Shown in pieces: positions 62,608 through 64,000 of a stretch of 64,000 nt of DNA. Position 1 is the stretch's first letter. The number at the start of each line of letters is the position of its first letter. The DNA is from CAWBBA01 sp963741625. Lineage in GTDB: Bacteria > Desulfobacterota > Desulfomonilia > Desulfomonilales > Desulfomonilaceae. The notes under the pieces are model-generated. The model had not been told where the DNA came from. It did no database searches and was given only the letters and a program-made list of their open reading frames with translations. The translations under genes were made by a program, and so were the position numbers. The stretch is from positions 256,975 through 320,974 of the forward strand of contig CAVUIT010000015.1 in the NCBI GenBank assembly GCA_963741625.1. Reading direction: 5' to 3'.

Positions 62608-64000
62608 CGCGTTCTCGGGTACCCGTAGGCGAAAATTCTCGGCCAAGACCGTGCAGTTGTGTATCCATTCTTGAGCGCTTTTGTCGCCCAGGCCAGCCTT
62701 TTCCTTGAAGTCGGACCAGTATGTGTGAAGGAGCTCGTAGCAGGTGTTTTGGGTTTTCCAGAGATTGACCTCGAACGGCAATGTCTGGACTAGTTTTGCA
62801 GCGCTATTCAATCTCTCCATGCGAGAGAGGTCGTGAGGTTGTTCGAGAAGTTGTTCGGCCAGATGCTCAATGTTGACTGCCAGTAGCAATCCTAGAGCAG
62901 TGGCATCCAGAGTTGCGCCGGCCAAACGAGCTTCTTCCAGAAGAGGTCGAACGACTTCGGCCTCAAGCCCCTCGCCTTGAAGCGACCCACGAAGCTTGGC
63001 ATTCAAACATAACTCCGCTGCCAAAGCCAGGCCCTTGGGCAGTGGTGCGCCGGCCCCTTTCAGAAAGCGAATCAACGGAGCATGGTGCTCGTATAGCGAG
63101 TCATATGAAGCTTCAGCCTCTCTCAGAGTCGGCTCCATGATCATGTTCAAGACTTTTCGTCGCTCATCGGCAAACAACGAAGTCAGAGAGGACGTAGACG
63201 TCCCGAAGTGCTTACCCAGCAAAAGTATGGTCTTCGGAAAGTCAGCTCTGGCGAAAGCCTCTGAAATCTCATAGACAAGTGCTTCATATTTTTGCGCTCC
63301 CTGATATTCACCCGTGCCGCAGGCGATATTGTGATCACCAAGGTGCAAAACGCCAAAACACAAGCTTGTGGATGTGCGCGTAACTTTTGAAGTGACCTTT
63401 GCACGTCCGATTACAAGCTTTGTGCTTCCTGCCTGAAAATTGCGGTAATCCTCCATGAAGGCAGAATACGAATAGATCGAGCTGCGTTGACCGATGTCCT
63501 GGAACAACGAGCTTATTGCATAGTGGGCACCAACATTTTTCAAGTCGAGCATGGCAGGCCTGACAGATTTCTCGTAAATTGCTCGGCCGTCACCGTGTTC
63601 AGGTATGTTGCTCTTGGCAAGTTCAAGATGTTCGAGAAAATCAGGTTCGAAGGAGGCGCGTAAAAAGCTGGTCGGCCAACTGAAGAACTCTGCCGGCATA
63701 CTGCAGGACCTGAACTGTCAAATCCCGGAAAGCTCGTCAAAGAACCAACCACAAATTGTGTACATGAGCATTGCATGGCGCTGGAGCTCCATGAGCGTCA
63801 GGACGGCGATCTCGTCATCGGAGTTGAATGGCCTGGTCGTGTGACGGCTAAGAAACTCACTGACTCGGTCGGGTGATCGATCCACGATGATGTCAATGTA
63901 GTCGTCTCTAGCTGCCCACGGATCGGTCAGAAACCGTCCTGCCAATTGTTCATAAGCGGGGTTAACGACATCTCGGAGCCGGTCGAGTGCCGCACGCAAG
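62596..64000 (-). pseudogene. DUF3536 / GH57-like protein, C-terminal part, frameshifted
   Basis: The gene enters from the right edge. 63999-63718 gives VNPAYEQLAGRFLTDPWAAR and MYTICGWFFDELSG. A slip near 63716 leads to VQVLQYAGRVLQLADQLFTR, and another near 63670 gives the long frame LEHLELAKSNIPEHGDGRAI to 62596. These are DUF3536 signatures, which in full-length proteins follow a glycoside hydrolase 57-like domain (beyond the window). Probably acts on an intracellular glucan; the exact reaction is unknown. Confidence 0.82.

Overview
The window looks like chromosome from an anaerobic deltaproteobacterium (Desulfobacterota, perhaps Desulfomonile-like). This is an inference from gene content: a phosphite cassette, a PHP-glycosyltransferase, many small Cys-rich proteins, DUF3536 and MgsA. 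No rRNA or tRNA gene was seen to confirm it. Most long genes carry single-base frameshifts, which suggests either uncorrected indel errors in a draft assembly or gene decay. Entries therefore give reconstructed spans and say where the frame breaks.

Layout. 0-1.1 kb: a small-protein cassette (DUF5132-like plus zinc ribbon) with a diverged second copy at 60.0-61.0 kb. 1.2-1.7 kb: methylglyoxal synthase. 2.1-5.7 kb: a ptxABCD phosphite uptake and oxidation operon on the minus strand, whose PtxD keeps every catalytic residue known from Pseudomonas stutzeri. 6.0-10.6 kb: a minus-strand envelope/lipid cluster (methyltransferase, phosphatidylserine decarboxylase, PHP-glycosyltransferase fusion, TVP38-type membrane protein). 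11.2-14.9 kb: a truncated pstS, then two different IS3-family elements. The smaller one (ISb, 1307 bp, 3-bp target duplication) lies inside a nucleotidyltransferase gene.

14.9-24.3 kb is an accessory island of small, often broken genes. It includes what looks like a decayed plasmid-type replicon: a ribbon-helix-helix protein, a winged-helix Rep-like protein and an iteron cluster. Three tandem degenerate paralogues of an unknown family follow. A second ISb interrupts an isoprenylcysteine-methyltransferase-type gene at 24.3-26.1 kb. 26.1-44.9 kb holds scattered genes: an EamA transporter, a repeat-rich SH3b secreted protein, a fosmidomycin-resistance-type MFS transporter, CreA, RuvA, an exported nitroreductase, a Tat-exported FAH-family protein, a lysine/alanine/proline repeat protein and a pair of duplicated Cys-containing proteins. 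Dispersed palindromes and candidate structured RNAs lie among them.

45.4-50.3 kb is a livJHMGF branched-chain amino acid (or related) ABC transporter. It is followed by a lone LutB-type protein and penicillin-binding protein 1C. 55.6-59.2 kb holds a truncated unknown gene, the second copy of the larger IS (ISa, about 1.53 kb, inverted relative to the first) and a divergent S-adenosylmethionine synthetase. The right end has an HMA-like protein, an AT-only tract, the second DUF5132/zinc-ribbon cassette, small Cys-rich genes and a DUF3536 gene running off the edge.

The phosphite operon and the truncated pstS both concern phosphorus acquisition. The envelope cluster, PbpC and the exported proteins concern the cell surface. 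The four IS copies and dispersed repeats mark the window as a site of rearrangement.
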